A stretch of 64,000 nucleotides of DNA from Symbiodinium natans (GCA_905221605.1 CAJNDS010002825.1:62001-126000), one strand, 5' to 3'. Positions 10,111-21,100 are shown, numbered from the stretch's first letter. Translations and numbers: made by a program. The notes: generated by a model from the letters alone, not told the origin.

Positions 10111-10749
10111 TGCCCATGTGCTTAAGGATTGCGAGGACGCTTGAGTTCTTGGACCTGCCTAAACTCTTGGGCAGTGAGGCGCCGCAACTCTCATTGGACT
10201 GCCTGCAGGAGTCCAGAATTGGTTATGGCTCCCTGACAACGGCGCGTGCTTTTTTTCGTGGTGTTGCTTCCGTCTCTTTGGTAGATTTCTCGTCTCACCT
10301 TGTCGCAATAGACCGGCACACTGTGCTGCTCATGTGGTAAAGGGGCGTCCGCTTCAAAACAAAAGACAACTTAAGAGCCACAGTACGAAACTACCGTGCG
10401 CAAAGGCACAAGTCTAGTCTCACACTTGAGCCAAAATTGGCATTCAAACTTTTTGCAAAACGAAACATGCAAATATAATCTAGTCTATCGCACTGGCACA
10501 AAACTCAACAGCAACATGCTATGCTCAATCGTGCCGGGAAAACCGTTCCAAACTCGAGTTTTAGCGCCTCGACGCGCTTTTCGCGTGAAAGGGTCCTCGA
10601 TCGGGTTGCGAAAACGACGAAAACTCGAGTTTTAGTACTCGAACGTTCGAAGTTTAATTTTTGTTTTGATCCTTTTCTATTTTTTTGATCCCGCTGCTTA
10701 TTTTTTTTGATTTTTTGCTATTTCCCACTTTGCGATTTGCCGCCGTTCT

Positions 10750-11036
10750 AAGGGGAATTGCATCGTAAAAGTTGGCCATTACGGGCACTTGAGACTTTGT
10801 GCTCAAGTCCTGTTCTCAGAGAATTGCGTCATGAAGTTCATGAAGTCAGGCATCGTCCGTGTCGTGCAGGCTTTTGTGATGTGGGGAATTGCATCGTAAA
10901 GTTGGATATCGCCCGTGCAGTGGTCTCTGTGAGGTACACAGCGGATTCCGTGATGTGTTGCGTTCTAAGGGGAGTTGCGTTGTAAAGTCGTTCTGTGATG
11001 TATTGACGTGGGGGAACCGCATCGTGAAGTCTAACT
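10750..11036. repeat. Degenerate tandem repeat
   Basis: GGGAATTGCATCGTAAAGTT-like words recur near 10754, 10818, 10883, 10970 and 11011, with CTGTGATGT spacers, at irregular 40-85-bp spacing. Confidence 0.65.
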
Positions 11037-11938
11037 TTCTGCGACTGGGTTCTATAGCGACAGCGACAGCAGTGCATCGTCTAAGCCAGAAAAATGGTTG
11101 TTGTGGAAGGCTCTTCGGCGGGTGAGTCAGGTAAGCGGCCAGCCGCAGGAGGCCACTGCAGACTTTAGAGGCCCCTGGAGGCCTTTAGAGGATGCGCAAG
11201 TTTGCCCGCTGGTTGCTCCTGATCACCATGCAGCAACCATGCCTGATCGCCATCTCTCAATTTTTGATGGGCGCCTCTTTACTACATCAGGAGCACAGTA
11301 GGCCGTTCTTGTGGGTCGACTAGAGAGGTGAATTGACTTCTCCTCCTGACCTCAAGCTCACCAACACAAACATGCTCAACCATGCCACTCATGCCAACCA
11401 TGCCAACATCACAAGCACACGCACAACCATCAAGCAACTCAAGACTTTTGCCATTCACCATCGACAGGAAAGATCCTTTCCACTGCAACTCATGGTTTGG
11501 CAGAAAGTATCGTTGATGAAGAGATGCGACGAATAGCGTCACAGGCGCAGTCGTTGGCGTACGAGACGAGCTGGCCCTTGGCGTAGCGGATTCCTCGGAG
11601 GCGTAGGCAAACCCTTGGCGGTGTCGGCAGTCTCTCCAGATACCCCGGAAAGTCGCCTCCCTTTCTTGGACTCGGCTGCTTCGGCCTCTCTTTGATGATT
11701 TCGAAGATGGTGGTCATGGTGTAGGGGGCCTTCTTCTCCAGACACTGCAAGAAGTGCTTCTTAAGGTGCTTTTCCAGCTTCTCGTGGGCCCTTCTTCTCC
11801 TTGCGGAAACGATTCAAATCGGACTTTGCTGCTGCAGTCATCCCGACCCTCTTCAACTTATGCTTCTTTACCGCCCTGAGCTGGCACTCCACAAAGTGCA
11901 AGCAGCAGACGTGGTTTTGCAGTGAGACTTTTGGAGGC
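11037..11938. other. No gene seen
   Basis: Short overlapping frames on both strands, none with a recognisable domain. Short AGGCCCCTGGAGGCC-like words near 11150-11190 recall the minisatellite that starts at 11939. Confidence 0.4.
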
Positions 11939-11983
11939 CCCTGGTCCCTGGAGTGCCCAACTCACTCTCGAGGGTCCCTGGAG
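11939..11983. repeat. Minisatellite, left remnant (outer element target)
   Basis: Contains two CCCTGGAG copies and GAGTGCCCAACTC. The same words fill 29234-29420, so the outer element split one array. The last five bases, TGGAG (11979-11983), are the left target duplication. Confidence 0.85.
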
Positions 11984-12166
11984 TGTTAGAATACACTGTT
12001 CCCTCTAGAGCCCTGGCAGTATCCACTGCCTGATCTGACCAAAGCTGTCGTCACTGCTTTGGCTCAAGGTTCAAGTGCTGAAACAAGTGTGACTGATGAA
12101 TTGCTCACTGCTGTGAATGTTGTGATACCTGAAAGTGTATCCCAAACTGCTCCATTGAACTTTTCA
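11984..12166 (+). repeat. Outer element 5' LTR
   Basis: Starts TGTTAGAATACACTG and ends AACTTTTCA, directly before the primer-binding site. By eye it matches 29051-29233 over its whole 183 bp. It includes TTTGGCTCAAG, which resembles the end of the dinoflagellate spliced leader but lacks the rest of it. Confidence 0.95.
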
Positions 12167-12178
12167 TGGTAGCGGAGC
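12167..12178 (+). promoter_or_regulatory. Primer-binding site of outer element
   Basis: TGGTAGCGGAGC directly follows the LTR. The identical 12-mer follows the inner element's 5' LTR at 17951-17962. The TGG start fits pairing with a tRNA CCA end; the primer tRNA is not identified. Confidence 0.85.
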
Positions 12179-12213
12179 ACACTGGTGAGAACCAGGTGCC
12201 CGAAACTGTTTGA

Positions 12214-14166
12214 ATGGCTTCACTAGGTTCTGCCCCTGAACTAAGAGGTCTCGGAGGTGAAGTGAAACTGTTTCCCCCACCGTCATTTGATGGGTCACTG
12301 GATAAGTATGAGGATTGGAGCTGGCAAATGAAGAAGTACATAGGACTGTACAAGCCCGAAGCAAAGCTGCTCATGGATGCATGCGAGGTTCTAACTGAAG
12401 CTGTCATAGACGAACATGTGATCGACTGGAATCGAAGAACCGATGCGAGTCGAGACATGAAACTGATCGAGTTCAGTCGTCAACTGCTTTATCTGTTGGC
12501 ACAGTTAACCGAGGGAGCTGCGAGAGCGACTGTCAGACAAGAAGACACTGAGAATGGCTTCGAGGTATGGCGAAGACTGCATCAGCAGTTTTCACTGCCT
12601 AACCGGTCCCAAGGACTGAATCTCCTCACCGAGATTCTGGATTTCAAACTGAGGCCTGACAACTTCGAAAATGATCTGGCTGATTTCATTGTACTGAAGA
12701 ATCGCCATGAGAAGGCGACTGTTGCCTTGGTTCAGGATGATTTACTGATCACGTTGTTCATTCGCAAGACGCAAGGAGCACTGCAACAGCATCTCAGACT
12801 GAATGTCTCGCAGATACACACATGGAAAGATTTACTGGCAACGATTCAGTCATACTACAAGAGTAGGCACTTAGTTTCAAGTACTGCAGGTACTGCAAGG
12901 AATGATGGTCCAGTGCCGATGGATATCGGAGCACTGAAAGGTTGGTACAAAGGAAACTGGAAAGGAAAAGGAAAGAAAGGAAACTGGAAAGGAAAAGGAA
13001 AGGGCAAAGGCAAAGGAAAGAAAGGTTTCGGAACTGCGAAAGGATGGAAAGGAAAAGGAAGTGACAAAGGAAACTGGAAAGGAAAAGGAAAAGGAAAGAG
13101 CAAAGGAAAAGGAAAAGGAAAAGGGAATGGAAACGGATGTTTTATTTGTGGCTCGCAGGGCCACTGGAGCAAAGAATGCCCTCAAGCGAAAAATGTAGGA
13201 GCTGTCACTGAAGAATGGAATGAAGAAGAATGGAACGAAGAAGAGTGGAACGCCGACTGGAATGAGTACGAATGGTATGTTGGCGCAATAGGTGAGTATG
13301 AAGACTGGAGCTCATGGGATGAAGGCTGGTATGATGACTGGTCTGAAGGATCCTACTGGCAAGACGAATGGCAAGGACACTGGCATGAGCCAGCGCAGAG
13401 TTCCACAGCTGCGACAACTGCAGCGTCGACGGTCACGGTGACTGAGGTCACTGATGCTAAGGAGCCTGCTGGCACAGCTGCCGCTGTGTTCACTGAGGAA
13501 CCCACCGAAGTGGATTCTCCGCGAGTTTCGAGGACTGCTGGGAGTTCTCGCACTGCTAGACCTGGCATTGTTCGCAATTTGTTCATAGCCTCACTGTTCT
13601 TGATAGCGACAATGACCACTGGTCAACCTGTACTTCCGAATGAGTTACCCCGAAATGTTTCATCAGAAACTGCAGTTGAGCAGACAACAACACCTGTAGA
13701 CAAGCTCACTGAGTTTCATCTGCAAGCTGGTGTAACTGACAGAAGCTGGATCTTGTTTGATTCTGGTGCTTCTGCTCACTGTTGTCCTGAGTGGTTTGCT
13801 GATGATTACCCACTGCTTCCCCTGAATGATGATGCTCCGGCACTGCGAAGTATATCGGGTAAAACCCTTGAAATACTGGGTCGAAGAATCGTTCAGCTCG
13901 ACTGCAATGGTCATTCACTGTGCATCAATTTCTATGTGTGCAAGTCCATACCGTTCCCACTGGTTAGTGTGTCCAGATTACTGCTGCAAGGCTTCTGGAC
14001 TGTCATGAGCAAAGATTTCATGGCATTGCTGACTGTGAATCAGGATCCTGTCCCGATAGTTCGGCAAGGTACACTGGTTTACCTCAATCCGACTGTGGTT
14101 CCATACCACTGTGCTGAGGATGCCAAGCGATGTGTGAAAGATCGAAACTGTTACAGGAGAGCTTGA
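12214..14166 (+). CDS. Outer copia Gag and protease
   Basis: 650 codons from the first ATG after the primer-binding site. Gag forms the particle that packages element RNA. Residues ~1-240 are a Gag-like helical region (YEDWSWQMKKYIGLY). About 245-305 is a Gly/Lys run (KGNWKGKGKG units). A CCHC zinc knuckle C309-x2-C312-x4-H317-x4-C322 (CFICGSQGHWSKECP) follows. About 333-393 is an unusual Trp/acidic stretch of EEWNE repeats. A short hydrophobic stretch lies near 456-466. The aspartic protease site is D516-S-G-A-S. The frame ends at 14166; integrase continues in the -1 frame with a 37-nt overlap. No clear slippery heptamer is visible, so the shift may be mutation rather than programmed frameshifting. 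Confidence 0.93.
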   Translation: MASLGSAPELRGLGGEVKLFPPPSFDGSLDKYEDWSWQMKKYIGLYKPEAKLLMDACEVLTEAVIDEHVIDWNRRTDASRDMKLIEFSRQLLYLLAQLTEGAARATVRQEDTENGFEVWRRLHQQFSLPNRSQGLNLLTEILDFKLRPDNFENDLADFIVLKNRHEKATVALVQDDLLITLFIRKTQGALQQHLRLNVSQIHTWKDLLATIQSYYKSRHLVSSTAGTARNDGPVPMDIGALKGWYKGNWKGKGKKGNWKGKGKGKGKGKKGFGTAKGWKGKGSDKGNWKGKGKGKSKGKGKGKGNGNGCFICGSQGHWSKECPQAKNVGAVTEEWNEEEWNEEEWNADWNEYEWYVGAIGEYEDWSSWDEGWYDDWSEGSYWQDEWQGHWHEPAQSSTAATTAASTVTVTEVTDAKEPAGTAAAVFTEEPTEVDSPRVSRTAGSSRTARPGIVRNLFIASLFLIATMTTGQPVLPNELPRNVSSETAVEQTTTPVDKLTEFHLQAGVTDRSWILFDSGASAHCCPEWFADDYPLLPLNDDAPALRSISGKTLEILGRRIVQLDCNGHSLCINFYVCKSIPFPLVSVSRLLLQGFWTVMSKDFMALLTVNQDPVPIVRQGTLVYLNPTVVPYHCAEDAKRCVKDRNCYRRA

Positions 14167-16751
14167 GCGAAGATGACATGGACATGCCACTGTCTGGAGT
14201 GTGTGATGTGCAAGACTGCAGCATTGATCATGTCTCCAAGATTTATGAATTGTTGGCTACTGCAGTAGACTGTTGGGAGTTAGATGAGCGAAATTTGACA
14301 TTGACGCGACATCATCACCGATGGCGCATGGGACTGTTCTCCCCAGAGCAGTGTCGTGATCTGCCTGTCCCACTGTCAAGATTCACTGGCGAAAGAGTAA
14401 CCACCAAACTGTATGGAAGTGGAGTTTCGCCTGTCGAAGTGAGGGATGCTGATTTCCTCAAACTGGCAGACAAGACTGCGCAGGACACTGTCCGCTGGAA
14501 AGGTAAGTGTGTTTTCAAACTGCGTCACAAACCTGCGTTGCGGTATCAGGGCGAACAGAGCCCCCGACTGCCCGATGGCAAAACGAAGTTTTTTGGTGGT
14601 GGTAAAACTGACCGCATTCCTCCGCGTACTGGCGCGACAACCGCCCCCCCGCCCACTGTTTCCCGCTCTAGGCCTGTTTCGAGCCGAGGAGGCGAGACTG
14701 CGGAGGCTGATGCCTGCCTTTCGCGACTGCGAAGCCTAGTGTATCATGGGCCCGAAATGCAGGCTGAACTGGTTCGGCTCTTCAACAGTCCTGATCCTCT
14801 AACTGGTCAATCCAGAACGAGTGATTACTGGCTGAAGCTGCCAAGGTACTGGATTCGCATGTTACACACGCCTAGGAGCTGCGCCTTTCATCCTGAGGAC
14901 TGCGCTACGGCCTTAGATGTGGAGAGAGTGTCAACTGACCAGCTGTGGGCTGATCGTTACACTTACTTCACGACGTCGACTGATGAGTCTCGTATCGACA
15001 CTGGTTTTCAGGATTTGTGGTCTGACATGATTGAAGCTGATGGAAGTGTCACGAAGTGTGAAGAACCGAGAGCTGATCTGGGTCATACCTGGACTAGCTA
15101 CTGTCTGTTCGTTCCACTGGAAAGAGCACCAAACCTTGAGGTTCAGGAAATGATTCGAGAGACTGCCTACAAGGCTAAACCTCTCAAAGTTCCTAAGGAA
15201 CCCACTGAGGCAGAAAGACGTGTCCATGAACTGACACATCTGCCGTTCAGAGATTGGTGCCCACACTGCGTTCAGGCGAAAGGTCGTCACGGACCTTCAC
15301 TGAAGCAAGTGGATCGACAGCCTGTGATCCAAGTGGATTACTGTTATGTCAGTACGCACAAGTCGCTTCCCTTGAGAACCGTGTTGACTGCCACAGACGT
15401 GCAAACTGGCTTTGGCATGGCTGTTGTTGTACCTGACAAGCAAACTGCCAAGAAAGGTGGTGCGTACGCAATGGCTGAGCTGAAGAAGTTTGTGTTTGAA
15501 ACTGGCAGGACATTTGGTATCCTTCAGTACGACAAGGAAAATCCACTGAAGGACCTAGTTCTGTCGACTGTTAAAGAGCTTGGTGGCATGAGCACACGCG
15601 CTGCGCCCACTGCTCACAAGCAGGCGATGGGCAGCGTAGGCCAGATGCAGAGGACGCTGTACGCACAGCTGAGAACTGTCCTTCTGCAGCTTCAAGAAAG
15701 CACTGGCGTTGAAGTGACATCTGATCATGCACTGTTCCCGTGGGCAGTGAAGCATGCTCAGTTTCTGCTGAACCGCTATCTTGAACATGCGGATGGCCAC
15801 ACAAGCTACTGGCGTCGTTGGCAGAGAGACTACAATTCAGGACTGTGTTGCTTTGGCGAAGTTGTGCAAGCAAAGTTGACTGGACCGCACGCTGCGCGCA
15901 AAGCATTCCCGTCCTGGGTAACTGGCATGTGGCTTGGTCGAGATACTGAAGCAGACGAAGTGATCATCGGAACTGAACATGGAGTCACCAAAGTGAGGAC
16001 TGTCCGTCGACTGCAACCCTCACTGCAATGGCAAAAGGAGATTGTTCAAATGTTCCGCGCACTGCCTTGGGATCCAAAAGGTGAAGGCAAAGATGCGATC
16101 ACTGAGTTTGTTTTGCCGCAAAATCTCACAGCCACTGGCAGAGTGAAAGAACCGCCTGGACTGGCTAGAGAGCCAATGGATGATGTGTTGGAAACACAGC
16201 CGCAAACTGCGTCTGAAGAACGTGTAGCTGAAGTCGAACCCTTGAGTTCGCCCACTGGTTCCAAGAGATCAGCTGAAGAAGGAGGCGCTGAGCCTAAGTC
16301 AAAACTGGCGCGCCCTGATCCTGAAGCTGATGCTGAGCCACTGGGCAAAGCGCAAAGAATTGCCGCTATAACTGAAGCCTATCAGCATGACTGGTCCTGG
16401 GTTGCTTCCGCGACAAGTGCAACTGAGGTTCGCAACAAAGATGGGTCGTCTGTTTCCGTCGAAGTGAACTGTGATGAAGAAGAAGCTGTTGCCGAGGCGA
16501 AACTGGCAAACCCCATCATTTGGGATGCCACTGAAGAGTTTCCTGAAGAAGCACAGGCAACTGGCATGAATAAGGAAATGGGATCCATGAAGGACTTCGA
16601 AGTGTATACAGAAGTGCCCGTAGAGAACTGCTCAAGTGAGCAAGTGAAGGGTGCCATTGGCGTGAAATGGGTCAAGCGCTGGAAGTCTGACATAGAACTG
16701 CGAATGCGTCTCGTAGTTCAAGGCTGCTCGCGAGCACACCGTCGTTGGTGA
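14130..16751 (+). CDS. Outer copia integrase and start of reverse transcriptase
   Basis: Open in the -1 frame relative to Gag. The N-terminal ~330 codons are variable, with a low-complexity Pro/Arg part. The integrase zinc motif HELTHLPFRDWCPHC lies at ~15,226-15,270. The catalytic core follows, with Asp in VIQVDYCYV (~15,335) and Asp in ILQYDKENP (~15,530). Where relatives have VER with the third acidic residue, this copy reads SVGQMQ, so the catalytic Glu seems to be Gly. A variable linker leads to the reverse transcriptase N-terminus (GVKWVKRWKSDIELRMRLVV). Just after VVQGC the frame fails and the expected link to ASTPSLVTLR is missing. A small frame-changing deletion near 16,720-16,735 would explain this. 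Confidence 0.9.
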   Translation: MCERSKLLQESLSEDDMDMPLSGVCDVQDCSIDHVSKIYELLATAVDCWELDERNLTLTRHHHRWRMGLFSPEQCRDLPVPLSRFTGERVTTKLYGSGVSPVEVRDADFLKLADKTAQDTVRWKGKCVFKLRHKPALRYQGEQSPRLPDGKTKFFGGGKTDRIPPRTGATTAPPPTVSRSRPVSSRGGETAEADACLSRLRSLVYHGPEMQAELVRLFNSPDPLTGQSRTSDYWLKLPRYWIRMLHTPRSCAFHPEDCATALDVERVSTDQLWADRYTYFTTSTDESRIDTGFQDLWSDMIEADGSVTKCEEPRADLGHTWTSYCLFVPLERAPNLEVQEMIRETAYKAKPLKVPKEPTEAERRVHELTHLPFRDWCPHCVQAKGRHGPSLKQVDRQPVIQVDYCYVSTHKSLPLRTVLTATDVQTGFGMAVVVPDKQTAKKGGAYAMAELKKFVFETGRTFGILQYDKENPLKDLVLSTVKELGGMSTRAAPTAHKQAMGSVGQMQRTLYAQLRTVLLQLQESTGVEVTSDHALFPWAVKHAQFLLNRYLEHADGHTSYWRRWQRDYNSGLCCFGEVVQAKLTGPHAARKAFPSWVTGMWLGRDTEADEVIIGTEHGVTKVRTVRRLQPSLQWQKEIVQMFRALPWDPKGEGKDAITEFVLPQNLTATGRVKEPPGLAREPMDDVLETQPQTASEERVAEVEPLSSPTGSKRSAEEGGAEPKSKLARPDPEADAEPLGKAQRIAAITEAYQHDWSWVASATSATEVRNKDGSSVSVEVNCDEEEAVAEAKLANPIIWDATEEFPEEAQATGMNKEMGSMKDFEVYTEVPVENCSSEQVKGAIGVKWVKRWKSDIELRMRLVVQGCSRAHRRW

Positions 16752-17783
16752 CACTGCGTGTGTTGCTGATTTTGGCCCTTGCTCGAAACTGGACGATCAC
16801 GCTTGCTGATGTGTCAACTGCGTTTTTACACGCAGCAATGACTGACGAAGTGTTCGTCTGGCCGCCAGCTGAGTACTACCCTGACAGGAAAGTACGCTGG
16901 CGACTGAATAAAGCAATGTACGGGCTGCGTCAAGCGCCTAAACTGTGGCAAGACCATTTTGCCGCTACGATGCAGAAACTGAAGTTCAAGCGCTGCAAGT
17001 CCGATGGCAATCTTTACTGTCATGAAAGTGGTTCACTGTTTGTCTTGGCATATGTTGACGATCTACTGATCATTGGAGATGACAAGCTCAAACGGCAGTT
17101 TCTTGAAGAACTGCAGAAAGAGCTGATCGTGAAGATCACTGGTGAGTTGGTCGAAGGGACTGAGCACACGTTTCTTGGTCGCCGCTTGCGTCGCTGCGGT
17201 GATAGCATTGATGTGTGCATGTCTCCGTCGTATGTTGACAAACTACTTGAAATGTACAACCTGTCGAAGTGCAATCCTGTTGCCACGACTGGGTCGTCAT
17301 CCTTGAGACAGTTGATGCCTGAGCCACTGGATAAAGAAGGCCATGAGAAGTATCGCACTGCGGTTGGCAAACTGCTATGGTATGCGTTTGTAAGGCCTGA
17401 TGTTGCATACGCGGTGAAGGAACTGTCACGCGACGTGACTGCTCCCACCACTGAGTCGGTTGGAAAGTTGAAACACCTGTTGAGGTACTTGTCTGGTACC
17501 AAACTGTCGGTGTTGAAGCTGAGACCGACGCACCAGCTGTCTGGAGCCACTGTCCCTGTGGATGTAAATGCGTATGTTGACAGTGACTGGGCTGGATGCA
17601 ACAAGACACGCAAGTCGACTTCTGGTTCGACTGTGAATGTCCTTGGTTGTAATGTTCAAAGCACTGCACGCACGCAATCAACAATCGCACTGTCAAGTGG
17701 TGAAGCTGAATTGTGTGCAATTGGTCAAGGCACGAGCGAGGCACTGTTCGTTCGCGCGCTGTTGCTGGAGAGTGGACTGACTC
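16730..17783 (+). pseudogene. Outer copia reverse transcriptase and RNase H, 5' part
   Basis: Continues reverse transcriptase in the next frame (ASTPSLVTLRVLL). Visible motifs are ITLADVSTAFLHA with the first catalytic Asp, AMYGLRQAPKLWQ, and YVDDLLIIGDD at ~17,051-17,083 holding the catalytic Asp pair. RNase H begins with YVDSDWAGCNKTRKSTSG (~17,572-17,625) and SSGEAELCAIGQG. The inner element starts at 17,784, right after LLLESGLTL. Beyond that point the open frame to 17,941 merely reads into inner LTR sequence. The missing RNase H end is at 26,453-26,705. Confidence 0.93.
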
Positions 17784-17950
17784 TAACAAACTTTTCGGTT
17801 AGGCATGTGCCCCCCTGTAGAAGTATTTTTCCTTGTCGTTTCACTGCTGCCAACAAGGCTCAAGGGACTGCTGAACAGACCGTGTCCCAGCAAAAGTGCC
17901 CGCTAGTGGTTTCAAGTTCAAGGGTCTGGAACGAACCCTAAATCGTTTTA
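17784..17950 (+). repeat. Inner element 5' LTR
   Basis: 167 bp, TAACAAACTTTTCGG to CCCTAAATCGTTTTA. The ends are TA..TA (TAA/TTA inverted) rather than TG..CA. Boundaries are fixed by the GACTC duplication outside and the primer-binding site inside. No difference from 26281-26447 seen by eye. Confidence 0.95.
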
Positions 17951-17962
17951 TGGTAGCGGAGC
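17951..17962 (+). promoter_or_regulatory. Primer-binding site of inner element
   Basis: TGGTAGCGGAGC, identical to the outer element's site at 12167-12178. The ~160-nt leader to the first ATG contains no gene. Confidence 0.85.
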
Positions 17963-18126
17963 TGAAGGCCTAGACCTTTGGTTCAAAGTGAGCCCAAGAA
18001 AGCGCTCTGGAGGAGCGAGGACTGAAGTCCAAAAGAGCCTTGGGCCAGCTACCAAGCGAGCTCCTTAAGGGAGACTGTAAACGAGGCTGAGAGGAGCCTG
18101 GAAGTGAGAAAGAGAAGAAAAGTGTG

Positions 18127-21100
18127 ATGCAAGAAGGAGATCCTGCTGGAGCAGGAGCTCAAGAGCATGGAGGAGACACTCCAAGCGATACTCCAATGGC
18201 TAGGCCAGCTGGAGGAGGATTGCCCTCAGGTCTCGGGGGAGCATCGTTTCAAGAAGTGATGGGAAGTTTGGCCGCAGCAGCCAATGCTTTGGCTGGAGCT
18301 GCAGGATCTGCAGGATCAGGCCAGAGGAGTTATGACTCAGCAGCAAAGCTGGTAAAGAGTCCAGAAGTGTTTGCTCCAAAGAATTTAGAGGAAGAAGTTT
18401 CACAATGGCCAGACTGGAGTTTTAGCTTCAGGGTGTTTGTAGGATTTGTAGATCCTAAGTATGCCGAAGAGTTGGTTAGGGTAGAGTCAGGACCGTTGAA
18501 TCCGGCTCTGTATTCGCAAGAAGAGAAAGAGAGGAGCATCAAGCTCTATGCGATTTTGGCTTCATATCTGAGGAATCGTCCTCTGAAGTTGTTGAAGTCC
18601 GAAGGAAGTCAGGATGGCTACAGTGTGTGGAAGAAGTTGTTTCAGGAGTTGGAGCCGTCGAGCAGAACAAGAGGACTGGCAATGGCTCAGGCCCTCGTTA
18701 GTTTCCCAGCGATGACCAAGGGAACTTCCATCCTGGACTACCTGCTCACCTACGAGAAGCTGGTGGGTGAATACGAGAAAGTTTCAGGAGCGAGGTATGA
18801 TGAGAACCTCAAGATCGGCACGGTGCTGAAAGGATTGCCGAATGAGTTGAGAAAGCATATTCTGGTTGGACTTAGTCCTACTACGAGTTACACGGACATC
18901 CGAAGGAAGTTGCTCGAGTACGAGAGGAGCACGCAGTCTTGGAATGCAGAGAACATCTTGCAGTCCTTCAGCATGGAAGGACCAACAAAGCATACGCCGT
19001 ACAACGGACCTCAAGCGATGGAAGTGGATCGAGTGAAAGGAGGTTACAAAGGAGACAAAGGGAAGTATGGAAAGGAAAGGAACAAAGGAAAAGGTAAAGG
19101 AGAGAAAGGAGGAAAGCCCTTTGGAAAAGGAAGATTTACCAACAAAGGAAAAGGAAAAGGAAAATGGGATACTGGCAAAGAGTCCAAAGGAAAAGGAAAA
19201 GACAGAAACAAGGGAGTTCGCGCGGTGGAAGGTGGCTACGGGCCAACGAAGTTTCAAGGAAGTTGCTACATCTGTGGCAAGCCAGGACATCGAGCCACGG
19301 ATTGTTGGCAGAAAGGAGATAAAGGTAAAGGAGGAAAAGGAAAGGTGAGATACGTGGAAGAAGAAGAGACTCAAGGTCAAGGTGACCGAAGCTCTGGGAG
19401 CAATGCGAGAGCGAACAACGACGAGAGTGGACAAGTGAGAGTCATCACCGCCTCTGCTGCGAGAATGGTTCGAAGAGTTGAAGAGGTGGAAGACCAGGAT
19501 GAGGAGCTTGACTTGAATGAAGTGAGCTGGAGAATGAATGAGTTGGAAGTGAGAAGACTCGAAGAGTTCGATCTCACCCTGGGAGATGAAGAGAGCGATG
19601 AAGGTGAGATAGACCCTCACGATGAGTTGATGGAGTGGTACGATTCGAAGCAAACAGGCGAAGAAGTTGGCGAAGTGAGAACGCTACAAGATGAGAAGAC
19701 TGTGAAGAACGTTTGCAAAGAGGTTGAGTCGTGCGAAGTTGTGCTTGACAGCGGTGCGGACTGTCATGTGTTGCCTATGGATTGGGCAGAAGAGGTCGGA
19801 GAACCTTCGACTTTCGAGTACCGACTGAAAGATGCACAGGGAAGAGTTATTCCAACACTGCCTGTGAGGCAGCAAGTGAAGTTCGTTTTCTGGAAAGAGT
19901 CAGGAAAGAAGTTGGTTATCACAGACACTGCAGTTTGTGGCAACGTTACCCAACCACTGTTCTCGATTGGGAAGATGTGGAAGCTTGGTTGGGGAACTGT
20001 AAGCGAAGATGGAAAGTTGTGGCTGAAGAAAGGAACTGTTCGAGTTCCATTGCACTTCAAGAGAAATTCTTCAATGGCGATAATGAGTATCAGTCGTGTT
20101 GTGACTGAGGAGATGAAAGTGCAACCTGTAAGGCTGGAAGAGAATCTTAAGAGAGAGCTCCAGCACAATGAGATTGGGGATTCCTGGTTCGTGCTGGAAG
20201 ATGGAACTCCGGCGCGGTTTGACTGGGATGTGACAAGAACATTCGACCCCACCGGTCATTTCCCGAACCACATGTATGAAGGAGAAGGAAGCGAAGGTGA
20301 CTATTTCCCGTATCGAACAACCCTCTTGGGGAAGCTTGAAAGAAGAGGAGGCGCAGTTTCTCCACTGAACGAGGTAGACTGGAATTCTCTGGAGTTCTTT
20401 GAGTGCTCGGAGGAGTGGAAGGATAGAGAGAACGTATCTCTTGGAAGAGCCCCAAACGAGAGGTTTGAAGTGATGATCACCTTGCTGGAGAAAGAGATCA
20501 AAGAGCCCAATGCTTATGGAAGCTTTGAAGGACTGAAAGAGAGAGAAAAAGATTTTGGAGGAGAAAATCAGCCCATGGAAACAGGAGAGCCAACCGAAGC
20601 GGTGGTTCCGAGACAAGAGGAAAAGAAAGAGCATCGAAGCAAAGGCATTCCGGTACTCCCGGAAGACGAGACAGAAGTGATGCTTATTGGACCTCTGAGG
20701 ATCACCCCGACAAGCGAACTGAAGGAGATGAAGGAAGCTTGCAAGTACTTGTATTTGTCAAAGAACGGCTCGAAAGGAGTCCTGTGGCAGAGACTAAAGA
20801 AAGAGGTGGCAACGAACAAGCTGAAGGCGACAGTGCAAATCTCAGAGGACATCAGAAAAGAGTTTGAAAGAGATCCTATCCCAGAAGCACTACCTGCGCT
20901 CCCGAGCCAGGAAGAGATCGAGAAGCATGAGTTGACGCACCTGCCTCGGGCATCATGGTGTGAAGCCTGTCAGGCAGCAAAGAGTCGGGAGGACAACTTT
21001 GACGAAAGTACGGAGAAGCCTCAGCGACCAGTGTTTAGTTTGGACTTTATGTTCACAGGAACCCAAGGAGAAGAAGGAGAAAAAGATCCATTAGCAATTC

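Noticed and set aside
12056-12068. TTTGGCTCAAG in the outer LTR as a relict spliced leader
   Set aside because: Only 11 of the 21-22 leader bases match, and the CCGTAGCCATT part is absent. It is inside an LTR whose ends are otherwise defined.
12855-13185. Minus-strand Phe/Pro repeat frames opposite outer Gag
   Set aside because: Complement of the AAAGGAAA Gly/Lys-rich tract; low complexity.
14100-14170. Programmed -1 frameshift site between outer Gag-protease and integrase
   Set aside because: Direction and overlap fit, but no slippery heptamer or evident pseudoknot is visible, and the element is otherwise damaged.
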